Source: Phycicoccus sp. Soil748
GTDB lineage: Bacteria; Actinomycetota; Actinomycetes; Actinomycetales; Dermatophilaceae
Direction: 5' to 3'
NCBI RefSeq assembly: GCF_001428025.1
Contig: NZ_LMSC01000007.1
Span: forward strand, 879,801 to 943,800
DNA: 64,000 nucleotides
Shown: piece after piece, positions 16,395 to 26,186 of the stretch
Layout: each line of letters starts with the position of its first letter
How positions within the stretch are numbered: the first letter of the stretch is position 1
Program-made: the position numbers and the translations under genes
Notes under the pieces: generated by a model
Seen by the model: the letters and a program-made list of their open reading frames with translations, nothing else
Told to the model about the DNA's origin: nothing
Databases searched by the model: none

Positions 16395-16994
16395 TCAGGC
16401 GACCTCGATGGCGTGGCCTCCCGAGACCCGCAGCAGCTCCTCGTACGTCGTCTCGTAGACGGTGTGGCTGTGCCCGGCGGCCGCCCACACGTGCCGGTAG
16501 CGGCTGAGGGAGACGTCGACCACCGTGGGGATCGGTGCAGGGTGTCCGACGGGCGCCACTCCGCCGATGGCGAACCCGGTGGCGGCACGGACGAACTCGG
16601 CGTCGGCGCGGTCGAGGTGGTCGATGCCGTCGACGAGCTCGGCGACCTTGACCAGGTCGACGCGGTGGGCGCCGGAGGTGAGGACGAGCAGCGGGGTGAC
16701 GGCGCCGGCCTCGTCGTGGGCCCGGAAGACCAGCGAGTTGGCGATCTCGGCGGTGGTGACGCCCAAGGCTGCTGCCGCTGCGGCTGCGGTGCGGGCCGCG
16801 TCGGGGAGGACGACCACCCGCGGCTCCACCCCGTGGATCGCGAGGGCGGCCAGGACCCGCTGGACGCCGGCGTGCTGGCGCAGGTCGCGCGCAGGGGCGG
16901 CGTCGGACGCCGGTGACGCGGGTGGCGAAGGGGCGGGGTCCGGCGCCGCGACGACGGGGCCGGGCGGTGTGGCCGCCGGCTCGGGCTGGCTCAT
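16395..16994 (-). CDS. YbaK/EbsC-type aminoacyl-tRNA deacylase domain protein
   Basis: Residues 1-40 are a Pro/Ala-rich tail; the rest matches the YbaK/ProX editing domain that removes wrong amino acids from tRNA-Pro or tRNA-Cys. Signals are ALGVTTAEIANSLVF, VLTSGAHRVDLVKVAEL with the expected lysine, and ATGFAIGGVAPVGH. The ATG sits 6 bases after TAGGGT on the minus strand, so it is probably leaderless. It is divergent from the SOS operon. Confidence 0.9.
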   Translation of the reverse strand: MSQPEPAATPPGPVVAAPDPAPSPPASPASDAAPARDLRQHAGVQRVLAALAIHGVEPRVVVLPDAARTAAAAAAALGVTTAEIANSLVFRAHDEAGAVTPLLVLTSGAHRVDLVKVAELVDGIDHLDRADAEFVRAATGFAIGGVAPVGHPAPIPTVVDVSLSRYRHVWAAAGHSHTVYETTYEELLRVSGGHAIEVA

Positions 16995-17000
16995 GACGAA

Positions 17001-17006
17001 ACCCTA
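17001..17006 (-). promoter_or_regulatory. -10 element of a leaderless promoter for the YbaK-like gene
   Basis: TAGGGT on the minus strand ends 6 bases before the ATG at 16994. Confidence 0.68.
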
Positions 17007-17099
17007 GGGCGGGGCCCCGGACTCCACCAGAGGTCGGGTGCCTCGTCTCATCCGCTGCCCTTGACGGGCTGTCCGAGGGCGGGTGTACGGTTCTTCATA

Positions 17100-17115
17100 T
17101 CGAACACCTGTTCGA
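17100..17115 (+). promoter_or_regulatory. LexA-binding SOS box
   Basis: TCGAACACCTGTTCGA is a full match to the actinobacterial SOS box TCGAAC-N4-GTTCGA. A TTGACG at 17061-17066 and TACGGT at 17086-17091 (19-base spacing) could be the promoter, which would put the box at the transcription start. The box lies about 190 bases before the first gene of the mutagenesis operon. The rest of 16995-17302 shows no gene. Confidence 0.9.
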
Positions 17116-17302
17116 ACAGGTTCCGACCGGAGACCGGATGACCAGCAGCGCGTGACCCCACGCGGCCCCTGGCGTCCAGTCGAGGAGGCCGGGACCACCG
17201 TGCGGCTCCGGCCCCCGTGATCGGGCGCCTCGACCCCGTCCGTTCACCGGGCCGGAGCCCACACCACCTCATCCTGCCCTGCCGTGACGAAGGAGCCTGC
17301 TC

Positions 17303-17716
17303 GTGGTGCGCCGGTACGAAGAACCCATCGAGGTCCGCCAGTCCGTGCTCGCGGGGCGCTCGTCCGCGACGGCCGGCGACGTCCCCGGGGCCGGTCGCGA
17401 GGACGGCTGCGCCCCGCTCGGAGGCCCGCTCGGAGGCCCGGAGGCCTTCGTCTGGCGAGGGCGCCTCTACGTCGTGCGGGCCGTCCTCGACCGCTGGCAG
17501 GAGCGTCGTCCCTGGTGGCGGGACGCGCGGGAGCAGGGCAGCGGTGACGTCCTCACCGACGCGCGGGAGCGCCAGGTCTGGCGCGTCGAGGCCAGTGCCG
17601 GACGCTGCGCCGGGGTCGGGGTCTACGACCTCGGTGCCGACCCCGGAGCCCTCGACACAGGCCTCGACACAGGCCTCGACACCCCCCACTGGCGCCTCCT
17701 GCGCGTGGCGGACTGA
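17303..17716 (+). CDS. DUF6504-family protein of the SOS mutagenesis operon
   Basis: A 137-residue protein. It begins VRRYEEPIEVRQ and has FVWRGRLYVVRAVLDRW, then WRVEASAGRCAGVGVYDLG, a pattern of small proteins encoded beside ImuB and DnaE2 in actinobacteria. No enzymatic motif is visible and the role is unknown. AAGGAG lies 7 bases before the GTG start. The middle has a repeated PLGGP stretch, and near the end a 12-bp repeat gives LDTGLDTGLDT. The SOS box upstream implies DNA-damage induction. Confidence 0.8.
   Translation: MVRRYEEPIEVRQSVLAGRSSATAGDVPGAGREDGCAPLGGPLGGPEAFVWRGRLYVVRAVLDRWQERRPWWRDAREQGSGDVLTDARERQVWRVEASAGRCAGVGVYDLGADPGALDTGLDTGLDTPHWRLLRVAD
17651..17683 (+). repeat. 12-bp tandem repeat inside the DUF6504 gene
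   Basis: CTCGACACAGGC occurs twice and a partial third copy follows, encoding LDTGLDTGLDT in frame near the C-terminus. Confidence 0.85.
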
Positions 17717-17726
17717 GGTGACGACC

Positions 17727-18275
17727 ATGACCGACACGACCCACCTGGGCGACACGACCCACCCGGGCGACACGACCCACCTGGGCGACACGACCCACCT
17801 GGGTGGCGCGACCGGTGCGACCGGCATGGCCGACTCGGCCACGAGCAGTGCCGCAGCCAGCCTCGAGCTGCTCGACCGGTCGCGGCACTCCCTGCTCGAG
17901 GCGTGCCAGAGCAGGGAGGTCACCCAGCGCTACCTCCAGGCCCAGCTGGGTGCCCTGCGCGCGGCAGCAGCCCTCGTCGCCGCCCGGGCCACCCCGGACG
18001 GCCACCGCGGGCCGCGCTCGCTGTGGGAGCTGCTGCCCGCGGTTGCCCCCGAGCTCGCGGAGTGGGCCGGGTTCTTCGAGTTGGTGTCCACCCGTCGCGC
18101 CGGGCACCCGGTCAGCGTGCGGGAGGCCGACGACCTGCTGCGCCAGTCCGAGGTGTTCCTCGACCTCGTCTGCCGCAGCCTCGGCCTGCCCGTGCAGCCT
18201 GCGGCCCACGGCGAGGTCCTCGTCCCCACGGCGCTCGCCGGCTCCGTGCCGTCCGCCATGACCCGCTCGCCATGA
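17727..18275 (+). CDS. SAV_6107-type HEPN-domain protein
   Basis: A 182-residue, mostly helical protein. After an N-terminal array of four DTTHLG-type hexapeptides, residues 40-165 fit the HEPN fold of the SAV_6107 family: ASLELLDRSRHSLLEACQ, QRYLQAQLGALRAAAALVAAR, and DLLRQSEVFLDLVCRSLGL. An R-x5-H string (RATPDGH) is present but lies in the loop, so RNase activity is not supported. GAGGTG 6 bases before the ATG supports this start; an in-frame GTG is at 17718. The last codon overlaps the DnaE2 start. Confidence 0.78.
   Translation: MTDTTHLGDTTHPGDTTHLGDTTHLGGATGATGMADSATSSAAASLELLDRSRHSLLEACQSREVTQRYLQAQLGALRAAAALVAARATPDGHRGPRSLWELLPAVAPELAEWAGFFELVSTRRAGHPVSVREADDLLRQSEVFLDLVCRSLGLPVQPAAHGEVLVPTALAGSVPSAMTRSP
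17733..17804 (+). repeat. 18-bp tandem repeat, four copies, right after the HEPN start codon
   Basis: GACACGACCCACCTGGGC is repeated four times with one or two changes and keeps the frame, encoding DTTHLG/DTTHPG units. Confidence 0.95.
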
Positions 18276-21200
18276 CCGGCATGACTGCCACGACCACCAC
18301 ATCCGCCATGGGCGCCCCCACCCCCGTGAGCGACTTCGTCCACCTGCACGTCGCCTCCGGTTTCTCCATGCGTTACGGCACCTCGACGCCCGAGGCCCTC
18401 GTCGAGCGCGCCGCCCAGCACCGCCAGCCGATCCTCGCCCTCACCGACCGCGACGGCCTCTACGGGGCGATCCGGTTCGTCCAGGCGGCGACGGCTGCCG
18501 GCATCGCCCCGGTCCTCGGCGTCGACCTCGCCATCGGTCCGGACGCACCCGGCGACGACCTCCTGGGTGAGGCCCTCGGGGGAGGGCAGGCTGCCGGCAC
18601 CGGACGCGGCGCCGCCCCTCAGCCGCCCGCCCCGACGCGCACACCCGTACGCGGCGGCGCGGACCGCGACCCACGCCACCCCCGGGTCACCGTGCTGGCC
18701 CGGGGCGCCGCCGCAGGCGTGCCCCACGGCGCTGGCTGGGCGGCGCTGTGCCGGCTGGTGACCGAGACCCACCTGCGCGGCGAGCGGGGCACGCCCGTCA
18801 GCTCTGCCGCGGTCGTCGCTGCCCGGTGCTGGACCGGCGGTGAGCGCCGGTCGAGCCGCGACCACGCGAGCCCGCTCGTCGTCCTGCTCGGCCCTGACTC
18901 CGACGTGGGTCGGGCCCTGCTGGCCAGGCGCACCGACCGGGCCCGCGCCCTGCTGGCGACGTGGCGCCGCCGGCTGCCCCCGGACTCGGTGGTCATCGAG
19001 GTGGTCTGCCACGCAGGCCCGGAGGGCACCCCCGCCTCCAGGGCCCACGCGCGCCGGCTGCTCGGGCTGGCCGACGAGCAGGGCATCCCCGCCGTCCTCA
19101 CCGCCGCCGTGCGCCACGTCGAGCCGGGGGAGTCAGCAGTCGTCGACGTGCTCGATGCCGCGCGACGGCTCGTCGCCCTCGACACCCGCCACCTCGACCG
19201 GGTCACCGACGCGGCCCACCTCGCGTCGACGCCGGTGATGCGCACCGTGGCCCTCGAGGTCACCGGTGGCGACCGGAGCCGTGCCGAGGCCCTCGTCGCC
19301 CGCACGGTGGCCCTCGGGCTCGCCTGTGCCCAGAGCGCCCGGCGCGACCTCGGCATCGGGTCGGTCCACCTGCCCGAGCCCGAGAAGCTGGGCATCGCCC
19401 CCGGGGAGAGCCCCCAGGGCAGGCTCGAACAACGGTGCCGAGACGCGCTCGGGCGCCGCTACCCCGGACTCGGGGAGAAGGAGTTCTCGGCCGTCGAGCG
19501 GCGCCTCACCGACGAGCTCAAGGTCATCGCCGAGCTCGGCTACCCGACCTACTTCCTCACCGTCGCCGAGGTCGTCGACCTCATCCGGGAGATGGGTGTC
19601 CGGGTCGCGGCGCGGGGGTCCGGGGCCGGGTCGCTGGTCAACTACCTGCTCGGCATCAGTGGCGTCGACCCGATCCGCTACCGCCTGATCATGGAGCGGT
19701 TCTGCTCGCCGCTGCGGGCCGAGCTGCCCGACATCGACATCGACGTGGAGTCGGCTCGTCGCACCGAGGTCTACGAGCGGATCCTCGACCGGTTCGGTGG
19801 GGAGCGGGTCACCTGCGTCTCGATGATGGACACCTACAAGGTGCGCCACGCGATCCGGGACGTGGGCGCCGCGCTGGGCCTGCCCCCGACCGAGATCGAC
19901 GAGATCGCCAAGGCGTTCCCGCACATCCGCGCCAAGGACGCCCGCAACGCCATCGCCGAGCTGCCCGAGCTGCGGTCCCGCGGCCTCGACAGCCCCCGGC
20001 TGCGGGCGCTGTTCGACCTCGTCGAGCGGCTCGACGGCTTGCCGCGCCACATCGCGCTGCACCCGTGCGGGGTGATCCTGTCCGACGGTGGGTTGCTCGA
20101 CCGGACTCCGGTCGAGGCGAGCTGGCTCGGGTTCCCCATGAGCCAGTTCGACAAGGACGACGTCGAGACCCTCGGCCTGCTCAAGCTCGACGTGCTCGGC
20201 ATCCGCATGCAGTCCGCCATGGCCCACGCGGTGGCTGAGGTCGCGCGGGTCGACGGGCAGCAGGTCGACCTCGACGACCAGGCCCAGGTGCCGCTCGACG
20301 ACGAGGCGACCTTCCGGCTCATCCGCACCAGCCACACCCTCGGGTGCTTCCAGATCGAGAGCCCCGGGCAGCGCGAGCTCATCGGCAAGTTCGGGCCGCA
20401 GCGGTTCGAGGACCTCGTCATCGACATCTCGCTGTTCCGTCCCGGGCCGGTGAAGTCCGACATGGTCACGCCGTTCCTCGAGGCCCGGCACGGCTGGAAG
20501 GAGGTCAGCTACCTGCACCCCACGCTCATCGAGGCGCTGCGCGAGACCGAGGGCGTCGTGGTGTTCCACGAGCAGGTCCTCATGATCGTCGCCGAGACGA
20601 CCGGCGTGTCCCTGGCGCAGGCGGACGAGGTCCGGCGGGCCCTCGGCACCCCCAAGGGACAGCTCGAGATCGAGGCGTGGTGGCGACCTGCCGCCCGCGC
20701 CCGCGGCTACGCCCCTGCCGACGTCGACCGGATCTGGGAGGTGCTCAAGGCGTTCGCGTCGTTCGGGTTCTGCAAGGCCCACGCCGCGGCCTTCGCCCTG
20801 CCCACCTACCACTCGGCCTGGCTCAAGACCCACCACCCGGCGGCATTCCTCGCCGGCGTCCTCACCCACGACCCCGGCATGTACCCGAAGCGGCTCATCC
20901 TCGACGACGCCCGGTCCCTCGGGATCACCGTGCTGGGCCTCGACGTCAACGCCTCCACCGGCGACTACCGCATCGAACGACTGGAGACCACCGCTCTCGA
21001 CGCGTCGGGCAGCGACGCGACAGGCAGCGACACCCCGGCCGCGCCGGACTCCCTCGAGTCCTACTGGGGACCACGGCCCCCGGCCCACCCGGACCTGCCC
21101 GACGCGAGCGGCTACGGCATCCGCCTGTCCCTCGCCGACGTCAAGGGCATCAGCGACGCCGAGGTCGCCCGGGTGGTCGCCGGCCAGCCCTATGCCGGCC

Positions 21201-22420
21201 TCGCCGACTTCTGGCACCGGGCGCACGTCTCCCGACCCGTGGTCGAGCGCCTCGTCCTCGCCGGCGGGTTCGACGCCCTCTACGGCATGGGCACCCCGGC
21301 CGGACCCGCCGGGGCCCGGGGGATGGGTACGGGTGGGCTCGGCCGCCGGGGGCACATCACCCGGCGCGACCTGCTCCTGCACGTCGCCGAGCTCGACCGC
21401 TACGGCCGGGCCCTGGACCGGTCCGCCCGGCGGACCGCACCCCGCCGCGGACGGGCCGGCGCCCGTGTCGGCGCTGGGATCGGCGCGGGGATCGGCTCGG
21501 GAACCGGCTCGGGAGCCGGCTCCTGGACCGGCTCAGGGGTCCCTGCCGGCGGGCGGGCGCCCAGTGATGGGGTCGCTGACGGTTCGGGCGTGCGAGCCCT
21601 GGCTGCACGGCAGTCACAGGCGGCGCTGCCGGTGCAGGACGCGGCCGCCCAGCCGACCCAGCTCACCCTCGACCTCGGTGACCGGCCCGAGCTCACCACC
21701 GGCACCGGCCTGCCCGAGCTGAGCGGGCCCGAACGGGTCCGTGCCGAGCTCGACATCCTGGGCCTCGACGCGAGTGCCCACGTCGTGGAGTTCTACGCCC
21801 CGATGCTCGACGCGCTGGGGGTCACCCGCAGCCGCGACCTGTTGGGTTCACGCAGCCGCTCCACGGTCTGGGTGGCCGGCGTCAAGGTCGCGACCCAGAC
21901 CCCACCCATCCGGTCGGGGCGCCGGGTCGTCTTCCTGACCCTCGACGACGCCACCGGCCCGGTCGACGCCACCTTCTTCGAGGACGTCCAGGGTCCCTAC
22001 GCCGCCACGGTGTTCCACTCCTGGATGATGCTCGTGCGGGGTGTGGTCCGGCGGACCGGACCGCGGGGGATCTCGCTGCGGGCCACCGGCGCGTGGGAGC
22101 TCACCCCGTTGTGGGAGGCGTGGACGAGCGGCGGCCTCGAAGCCGTCCACGCCGCGATGGACGCCAGCGAGCAGGCAGCCAGCGAGCTCGCCGAGCTGGC
22201 CGAGGAGGCGCAGCGCTCCAGCGAGCCGGCCGGGCGCAGGGTCCTGGTGCACGCCTCGGGCTTCCGCCAGTCGCCCTACGCGGACATCAAGCCGCCGGGG
22301 GAGGACGTCCGGGGCTCCCGGGCCCTGGCGCAGGGGGCGCAGGTGCCCGACGACGGGGTCGGCCGGCTCGAGCCGCCACGCAAGCTGTGGCACTCCAGTC
22401 CCGGCAGCTCGGGCCATTAG
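18272..22420 (+). CDS. dnaE2: Error-prone DNA polymerase III alpha subunit DnaE2
   Basis: Translesion polymerase of the C family. Order: PHP domain (FVHLHVASGFSMRYG near residue 23, ALTDRDGLYGA near 60), polymerase palm with RGSGAGSLVNYLLG near 449 and PDIDID at 486-491, the third acid in LKLDVLG near 638, fingers and tau-type region, then an OB fold (VWVAGVKVATQTPPIRSGRR) and the family tail RKLWHSSPGSSG. At 1382 residues it is longer than usual (about 1050-1150), because of a Pro/Arg/Gly-rich segment in the PHP domain near 95-130 and a Gly/Ser run near 1067-1110. The frame stays open and conserved through both. The start overlaps the HEPN stop by ATGA. Control by the SOS box upstream is expected. 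Confidence 0.96.
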   Translation: MTGMTATTTTSAMGAPTPVSDFVHLHVASGFSMRYGTSTPEALVERAAQHRQPILALTDRDGLYGAIRFVQAATAAGIAPVLGVDLAIGPDAPGDDLLGEALGGGQAAGTGRGAAPQPPAPTRTPVRGGADRDPRHPRVTVLARGAAAGVPHGAGWAALCRLVTETHLRGERGTPVSSAAVVAARCWTGGERRSSRDHASPLVVLLGPDSDVGRALLARRTDRARALLATWRRRLPPDSVVIEVVCHAGPEGTPASRAHARRLLGLADEQGIPAVLTAAVRHVEPGESAVVDVLDAARRLVALDTRHLDRVTDAAHLASTPVMRTVALEVTGGDRSRAEALVARTVALGLACAQSARRDLGIGSVHLPEPEKLGIAPGESPQGRLEQRCRDALGRRYPGLGEKEFSAVERRLTDELKVIAELGYPTYFLTVAEVVDLIREMGVRVAARGSGAGSLVNYLLGISGVDPIRYRLIMERFCSPLRAELPDIDIDVESARRTEVYERILDRFGGERVTCVSMMDTYKVRHAIRDVGAALGLPPTEIDEIAKAFPHIRAKDARNAIAELPELRSRGLDSPRLRALFDLVERLDGLPRHIALHPCGVILSDGGLLDRTPVEASWLGFPMSQFDKDDVETLGLLKLDVLGIRMQSAMAHAVAEVARVDGQQVDLDDQAQVPLDDEATFRLIRTSHTLGCFQIESPGQRELIGKFGPQRFEDLVIDISLFRPGPVKSDMVTPFLEARHGWKEVSYLHPTLIEALRETEGVVVFHEQVLMIVAETTGVSLAQADEVRRALGTPKGQLEIEAWWRPAARARGYAPADVDRIWEVLKAFASFGFCKAHAAAFALPTYHSAWLKTHHPAAFLAGVLTHDPGMYPKRLILDDARSLGITVLGLDVNASTGDYRIERLETTALDASGSDATGSDTPAAPDSLESYWGPRPPAHPDLPDASGYGIRLSLADVKGISDAEVARVVAGQPYAGLADFWHRAHVSRPVVERLVLAGGFDALYGMGTPAGPAGARGMGTGGLGRRGHITRRDLLLHVAELDRYGRALDRSARRTAPRRGRAGARVGAGIGAGIGSGTGSGAGSWTGSGVPAGGRAPSDGVADGSGVRALAARQSQAALPVQDAAAQPTQLTLDLGDRPELTTGTGLPELSGPERVRAELDILGLDASAHVVEFYAPMLDALGVTRSRDLLGSRSRSTVWVAGVKVATQTPPIRSGRRVVFLTLDDATGPVDATFFEDVQGPYAATVFHSWMMLVRGVVRRTGPRGISLRATGAWELTPLWEAWTSGGLEAVHAAMDASEQAASELAELAEEAQRSSEPAGRRVLVHASGFRQSPYADIKPPGEDVRGSRALAQGAQVPDDGVGRLEPPRKLWHSSPGSSGH

Positions 22421-22423
22421 GGT
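22418..22423 (+). promoter_or_regulatory. Possible internal -10 element formed by the dnaE2 stop codon
   Basis: TAGGGT starts with the TAG stop of dnaE2. A transcript from it would have a leader of about 55 bases with a ribosome site before the methyltransferase GTG. Confidence 0.45.
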
Positions 22424-22484
22424 GGCAGCACCCACGACGAGTGGCACCGGCACGACAGACCAGCAGACGACGGAGGTGGACCCC

Positions 22485-23266
22485 GTGGCCGACGAGCAGT
22501 GGCGTACCCGGCGCGGCGGGGTGGAGACCGCCCTGCGCACCTCTGCGGTGTGGACCGCCGTCCGTGACCTCCTCGAGGCCAAGCGGGCGAACCACCCGGC
22601 CGACGGCGACCGGCCGTTGCGCGTCCTCGACCTCGGTGGCGGCACCGGCGGCCTGGCCGTCCCGCTGGCCGAGCTCGGGCACGAGGTCGTCGTCGTCGAC
22701 CCGAGCCCCGACGCCCTGGCGTCGCTGTCCCGGCGCAGCACCGAGCGCGGGGTCGCCGCACGGGTCACCGCCGTCCAGGGCGACGCCGACTCCCTGGCCT
22801 CGATCGTCGGCGACCAGCTCGTCGACCTGGTGTGCTGCCACGGCACGCTCGAGGTGGTCGACGACCCGCAGGCCACGCTGACCGCCCTGGCCGGGGTCGT
22901 CGCCCCCGGCGGCCACCTCAGCATCGTCGCCGCCCAGCGCCTGGCCGTCGTGTTCGCGCGAGCCCTCGCCGGCCAGTTCGCGCAGGCCCACCAGGCCCTG
23001 GTCAGCGAGGACGGCCGGTGGGGCCCGGCCGACCCGCTGCCGCGACGGTTCGACGCGAGCACGCTGCGGGCGATGGTCGAGCAGACGGGCCTGGTCGTCG
23101 AGGACGTGCACGGCGTGCGCCTGTTCAGCGACCTCGTGCCCTCGGCCCTCATCGACTCCGACGCCGACCGTGCCGCGCTGCTCGAGCTCGAGGCCGCCGC
23201 GAGCCGGCACCCCGAGTTCGGGTTCCTCGGCGAGCTCGGCGCAGCGGTCCACGTCCTCGCCCACAC

Positions 23267-23270
<4 letters not shown>
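22485..23270 (+). CDS. Class I SAM-dependent methyltransferase
   Basis: A 261-residue Rossmann methyltransferase: the SAM-binding motif I is VLDLGGGTGGLAVPLAELG near residue 48, then VVDPSPDALASL, GDADSL and LVCCHGTLEVVDDP (motif IV region), and a C-terminal GLVVEDVHGVRLFSDL. The overall pattern resembles the CmoA/UbiG-like tRNA or small-molecule methylases, but the target is not identifiable. GGAGGTG before the GTG fixes the start. Its last bases overlap the dinB start (GTGA), so it probably belongs to the mutagenesis operon. Confidence 0.9.
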
Positions 23271-24532
<1,262 letters not shown>

Positions 24533-24701
24533 CGAAGCATCGGACCGGCCTGCCCGAACGGATGGTGCAACCCCGGGCTGCGACATATCCTGAAGACGTC
24601 AGCGCAAAGCCACTGACCGGCAACGACGCATCTCACCGGCGCAACGAATCGGCGGCTTGGCGCGTTGGAGGTCTTGCACGCCGATTGCCCAGGAGGTCAC
24701 C

Positions 24702-25130
24702 GTGCCGCTCTCAGAGCACGAACAGCAGCTGCTTGAGCAGATGGAGCAGGCGCTGTATGCCGAGGACCCGAAGTTCGCCTCGCAGATGCAGGGGGCCGGT
24801 GCTCGCGCCGCAGCCCGCCGCCGCGTGGCGATCGGGGTGGTCGGGGTCGTGGCAGGCCTGGCCCTCGTGCTCGTGGGCGTCAACACGACCATGTGGATCG
24901 GGGCGGTGGGCTTCGCCGTGATGGTGGCGGCCGTCGCCTTCGCCCTCACCCCTCCACGACGTGGCAAGACCGTCCTGGGCGCCGTCCAGCCGGACGGCAC
25001 CGTGCGCCGCTCCGTGCCGCGCGGCAAGACCGGCCAAGGTGCTCGGGGTGCCAAGGGTGCCCGCGCCCACGGCTCCTTCATGCACCGCATGGAGGAGCGC
25101 TGGGACCGCCGCCGCGACGGCGGCTACTGA
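24702..25130 (+). CDS. DUF3040 membrane protein
   Basis: A 142-residue small membrane protein. LSEHEQQLLEQMEQALYAEDPKFA at the N-terminus is diagnostic for DUF3040; two hydrophobic helices (about residues 45-62 and 67-86) follow, and the tail is Arg/Lys/Gly rich. AGGAGG before the GTG sets the start. A TATCCT at 24586-24591 may be the -10 element; 24533-24701 otherwise shows nothing. The role is unknown. A copy of this family occurs beside dinB in many actinobacteria. Confidence 0.9.
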   Translation: MPLSEHEQQLLEQMEQALYAEDPKFASQMQGAGARAAARRRVAIGVVGVVAGLALVLVGVNTTMWIGAVGFAVMVAAVAFALTPPRRGKTVLGAVQPDGTVRRSVPRGKTGQGARGAKGARAHGSFMHRMEERWDRRRDGGY

Positions 25131-25135
25131 CCTCC

Positions 25136-25165
25136 ACCCGACAGCGAAGAACCCGACAGCGGAGA
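25136..25165. repeat. 15-bp tandem repeat, two copies, just after the DUF3040 stop
   Basis: ACCCGACAGCGAAGA is followed directly by a copy with one change. Confidence 0.85.
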
Positions 25166-25175
25166 ACCGGCGGCC

Positions 25176-25191
25176 GAGCCCGCTTGGGCTC
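25176..25191. terminator. Short hairpin between the converging DUF3040 and DUF456 genes
   Basis: GAGCCC-GCTT-GGGCTC forms a 6-bp stem with a tetraloop that overlaps the DUF456 stop codon. Without a T-run it is at best a weak terminator. Confidence 0.4.
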
Positions 25192-25672
25192 AGGTCGTGA
25201 CCAGGACGCCCAGCACCCAGGTGGTCGCGATGGCGAGCCCGGCCAGCAGCTCGATACCGATCGACAGGAAGACCGCCTTGAGGGCGGCTCGCGTCGAGGT
25301 CCACGCCGAGCCACGGTCGCGGGAGTGGCCGAGCTCCACGAGGTAGATGCCCCCCACGAACCCGACCACGGCCCCGACGACCGGGATGACGAAGAAGCCC
25401 ACGATCGCGAGCAGGACCGCGAGGAACAGCGTGGACCGGCGTACACCGGCCTCACGCAGGCGTCGACCGGGCACTGCATACTGCAGCGCCATCCCGACCA
25501 CGTAGAGCACCGCGGACAGGGCGAACACCGCCCAGCCGGCGGTGGACCCGGTGTCGAACGCCCAGATCAGCACGGCCGCGAGGACCAGGAGCAACCCGGG
25601 CAGGACGGGTACGACGATCCCCACCAACCCGATCACGATCAGGAGGGCGGGGACCCACAAGGTGGCCTCCAC
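25190..25672 (-). CDS. DUF456 membrane protein
   Basis: A 160-residue protein with four to five hydrophobic helices (LIVIGLVGIVVPVLPGLLLVLAAVLIW; FLAVLLAIVGFFVIPVVGAVVGFVGG; and others). The paired GIVVPVLPG and IPVVGAVVGFVGG stretches and the tail region with RAALKAVFLSIGIELLAGL are typical of DUF456. The role is unknown. The ATG start is 21 bases from the end of the DUF7455 gene, so the two can be co-transcribed. Confidence 0.88.
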   Translation of the reverse strand: MEATLWVPALLIVIGLVGIVVPVLPGLLLVLAAVLIWAFDTGSTAGWAVFALSAVLYVVGMALQYAVPGRRLREAGVRRSTLFLAVLLAIVGFFVIPVVGAVVGFVGGIYLVELGHSRDRGSAWTSTRAALKAVFLSIGIELLAGLAIATTWVLGVLVTT

Positions 25673-25693
25673 GACGAGGGTGGAGCGGCCGGC

Positions 25694-25915
25694 CTACCGT
25701 TCCTCGTCGGCGGCGGACGCCGGGTTCTCGTGGAGCCGCTCGCTCTCGTCCTGGATGTCGGCGTGCTCGCGCAGCTTCGGCAGGTGCTCGCGTCCGTGGT
25801 GGGCGCAGAACAGCAGTTCCCCACCAGCGTGAAGGCGAGCGCGCACGTAGGCCTGGGCGCCGCAGCGGTCGCAGCGGTCTGCCGCGGTCAGAGAGGGTGC
25901 CAGTGCAGTGGTCAC
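25694..25915 (-). CDS. DUF7455 small cysteine protein
   Basis: A 73-residue protein with CDRCGAQAYVRARLHAGGELLFCAHHGREH: the CxxC and CxHH groups probably bind one zinc. Such small proteins are conserved near gyrase or topoisomerase genes in actinobacteria, and parE follows here on the other strand. GAAGGAAGG before the GTG start is a good ribosome site. Function is unknown. Confidence 0.85.
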   Translation of the reverse strand: MTTALAPSLTAADRCDRCGAQAYVRARLHAGGELLFCAHHGREHLPKLREHADIQDESERLHENPASAADEER

Positions 25916-25934
25916 GTCAGCCTTCCTTCATTCG

Positions 25935-25949
25935 TGTCTCGGTGAGACA
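25935..25949. promoter_or_regulatory. Small dyad upstream of the DUF7455 gene
   Basis: TGTCTC-GGT-GAGACA is a perfect 6-bp inverted repeat 20 bases upstream of the gene's start, so an operator or a leader hairpin is possible. Confidence 0.35.
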
Positions 25950-26093
25950 TCCTCCGCCGGTCGGTGGCCGCCCCAGGGGTGGGACCTCTTCCGTCCGGCG
26001 CCGGTTGCAACAGTCAAGCACGCCGGGTTCTTCCCGGCCCGTATTGGGCCACCATGTGGGTCACGTCATGTCGCATCGGGTGATTCGTCGCTC

Positions 26094-26135
26094 GGGTGTC
26101 CGGTGGATGGGTGCGGGGGTGTCCGGTGGATGGGT
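26094..26135. repeat. 19-bp direct repeat, two copies, upstream of parE
   Basis: GGGTGTCCGGTGGATGGGT occurs exactly twice, with a 23-base period (26094-26112 and 26117-26135). Confidence 0.9.
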
Positions 26136-26180
26136 CGCCCGCCTGCGGTGTGCCTGCGCCGGGCCCGTGGGCCCCCGGGT

Positions 26181-26186
26181 TACCCT
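26181..26186 (+). promoter_or_regulatory. -10 element of the parE promoter
   Basis: TACCCT would give a leader of about 45 bases ending in the GAAGGGA ribosome site. No clear -35 is seen. Confidence 0.5.

Noticed and set aside
17133-17155. Five-codon ATG frame (MTSSA) in the leader after the SOS box
   Set aside because: Too short and without a ribosome site; chance occurrence is likely.
17727-18275. HEPN protein as a toxin of a toxin-antitoxin pair
   Set aside because: The R-x5-H string falls in a loop rather than the helix end, and no nucleotidyltransferase partner is adjacent. The SAV_6107 family is not known as a toxin.
21460-21620. Frameshift or pseudogene in dnaE2 at the Gly/Ser run
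   Set aside because: The reading frame continues into the conserved OB fold and family C-terminus with no stop, so it is an insert and not a break.
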